Of a stretch of DNA of 5,485 bases, positions 4,754-5,485 are shown piece by piece. How positions within the stretch are numbered: the stretch's first letter is position 1; each line of letters begins with the position of its first letter. The notes beneath the pieces were generated by a model, which saw only the letters and a list, made by a program, of their open reading frames with translations, was not told the origin of the DNA and did not search any database. Origin of the DNA: Bacillota bacterium (GTDB taxonomy: Bacteria > Bacillota > Clostridia > Lachnospirales > Lachnospiraceae). The stretch covers positions 1 through 5,485 of the forward strand of contig JAEYXC010000112.1 of NCBI GenBank assembly GCA_023428655.1, given 5' to 3'. A program made the position numbers and the translations under genes.

Positions 4754-5485
4754 TTAATAAATGATGGCTTGATTCTTAGCAATGTTGCCATCTAAGGCAA
4801 TCTGATCATAAGCAGAAAGTCCTTTTTCGGTATCCTTTTTGACAATTGCATATTCCTCATTTTGATAAAGAATCTCGATACGTTTAAAAACAGCATAACC
4901 TAGATTTACATTATATACACCGGTCAGCTTGTTCGTTGGCCCGAGGGTATAGCGTTCTGAACCGACCGAGGAACGGATGCTAGTACCGGCTGGGAAGAGA
5001 TCTGTATCGACATAGGCATAAGCATCATCCTTAAAGTAAATGTCCGTCGCTTCGAAGGTGAACTTCAATTCCTTGGTTTTTTCGTCGTAGGTCTCTACAA
5101 TTAGTCCGGAAGCCGTACTATCTGCACCCATCGAAAAATATTCCAGAGGAACAAGATAAAAATCCTTATCGATGATGGAGCTTAAAGGTATCTTAAGCCC
5201 TCTTACTGTATCAAAATCAAGCTCCACTTCCAAATACCGTTCATCCAGGTAATTCGATAGATATCGGTTCAAGGTTATTACAGCATAATATTCTGAGCTC
5301 CTTTGGCTAAGCTTTAGTGCACCGCTCATACTAAAATCATCCTCCAGAACCTTAAAACGAATCTGCTCTTTTCCTTCCAGCTTCTTATATTGATCCTCGG
5401 TTAAGGATAACACCAGCTGCCACTCCTCCGACTTAATCAGTTTATAGATTGGCGTATTAACATCGATGATATCGCTGGTTCTAAG
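4754..5485 (-). CDS. HlyD/membrane-fusion-like protein, C-terminal part, cut by window edge
   Basis: The frame is open to the right edge and shows the last 243 residues of a longer protein. The true start is outside; the GTG at 5411-5413 is an internal Val, because family-like sequence (about residues 11-27, YKLIKSEEWQLVLSL) continues upstream of it. It resembles the Gram-positive HlyD-like membrane fusion proteins often placed before yggS-sepF in clostridia: a beta-rich body, GLKIPLSSI at 96-104, then a C-terminal beta module with GVYNVN (189-194), LGYAVFKRIEILYQNEEYAIV and a final GLSAYDQIALDG. Such proteins normally have one N-terminal membrane helix and a split biotinyl-lipoyl domain, which would be outside the window. 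No helix is visible in this part. HlyD family members act as adaptors in export complexes, but the substrate and partner here are unknown. It ends 174 nt before yggS; whether it shares that operon is unclear. Confidence 0.75.
   Translation of the reverse strand, partial: LRTSDIIDVNTPIYKLIKSEEWQLVLSLTEDQYKKLEGKEQIRFKVLEDDFSMSGALKLSQRSSEYYAVITLNRYLSNYLDERYLEVELDFDTVRGLKIPLSSIIDKDFYLVPLEYFSMGADSTASGLIVETYDEKTKELKFTFEATDIYFKDDAYAYVDTDLFPAGTSIRSSVGSERYTLGPTNKLTGVYNVNLGYAVFKRIEILYQNEEYAIVKKDTEKGLSAYDQIALDGNIAKNQAIIY

Overview
All recognisable genes lie on the minus strand, so the window reads biologically from its right end to its left end. The content points to a low-to-moderate GC Bacillota, most likely a clostridial species of the Lachnospiraceae type. 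The evidence is the gene set (HlyD-like membrane fusion protein, yggS, sepF, ylmH, divIVA, lspA), strong GGAGG ribosome binding sites, AT-rich spacers and the style of the proteins. This assignment rests on family knowledge, not on a database search.

Layout, in transcription order: (1) the C-terminal 243 residues of an HlyD/membrane-fusion-like protein, entering from the right edge; (2) a 174-nt spacer with three short inverted repeats side by side and a plausible promoter; (3) yggS (PLP homeostasis protein), sepF (FtsZ membrane anchor), ylmH (S4-domain RNA-binding protein) and divIVA (polar/septal coiled-coil scaffold), which look like one operon; (4) a perfect 11-bp inverted repeat after divIVA, probably a modest intrinsic terminator; (5) aroB (3-dehydroquinate synthase) followed after 30 nt by the first 107 codons of lspA (lipoprotein signal peptidase), which leaves the window at the left edge.

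The yggS-sepF-ylmH-divIVA block is the well-known ylm cluster of Gram-positive cell division genes. SepF and DivIVA act directly at the septum or poles. YlmH and YggS are conserved companions with roles in ribosome-associated RNA binding and vitamin B6 balance. lspA commonly sits near divIVA in Bacillota; here a shikimate-pathway gene lies between them, and the inverted repeat suggests that aroB-lspA may be a separate transcription unit.

The window is mostly ordinary conserved chromosome. I see no mobile element, CRISPR array, tRNA, rRNA, toxin-antitoxin pair or defence system, and no convincing undescribed system. The points most worth a second look are the HlyD-like gene tied to a division cluster, the row of palindromes before yggS, a non-canonical membrane-binding loop in DivIVA, a hydrophilic insertion in YggS, and the aroB insertion between divIVA and lspA.
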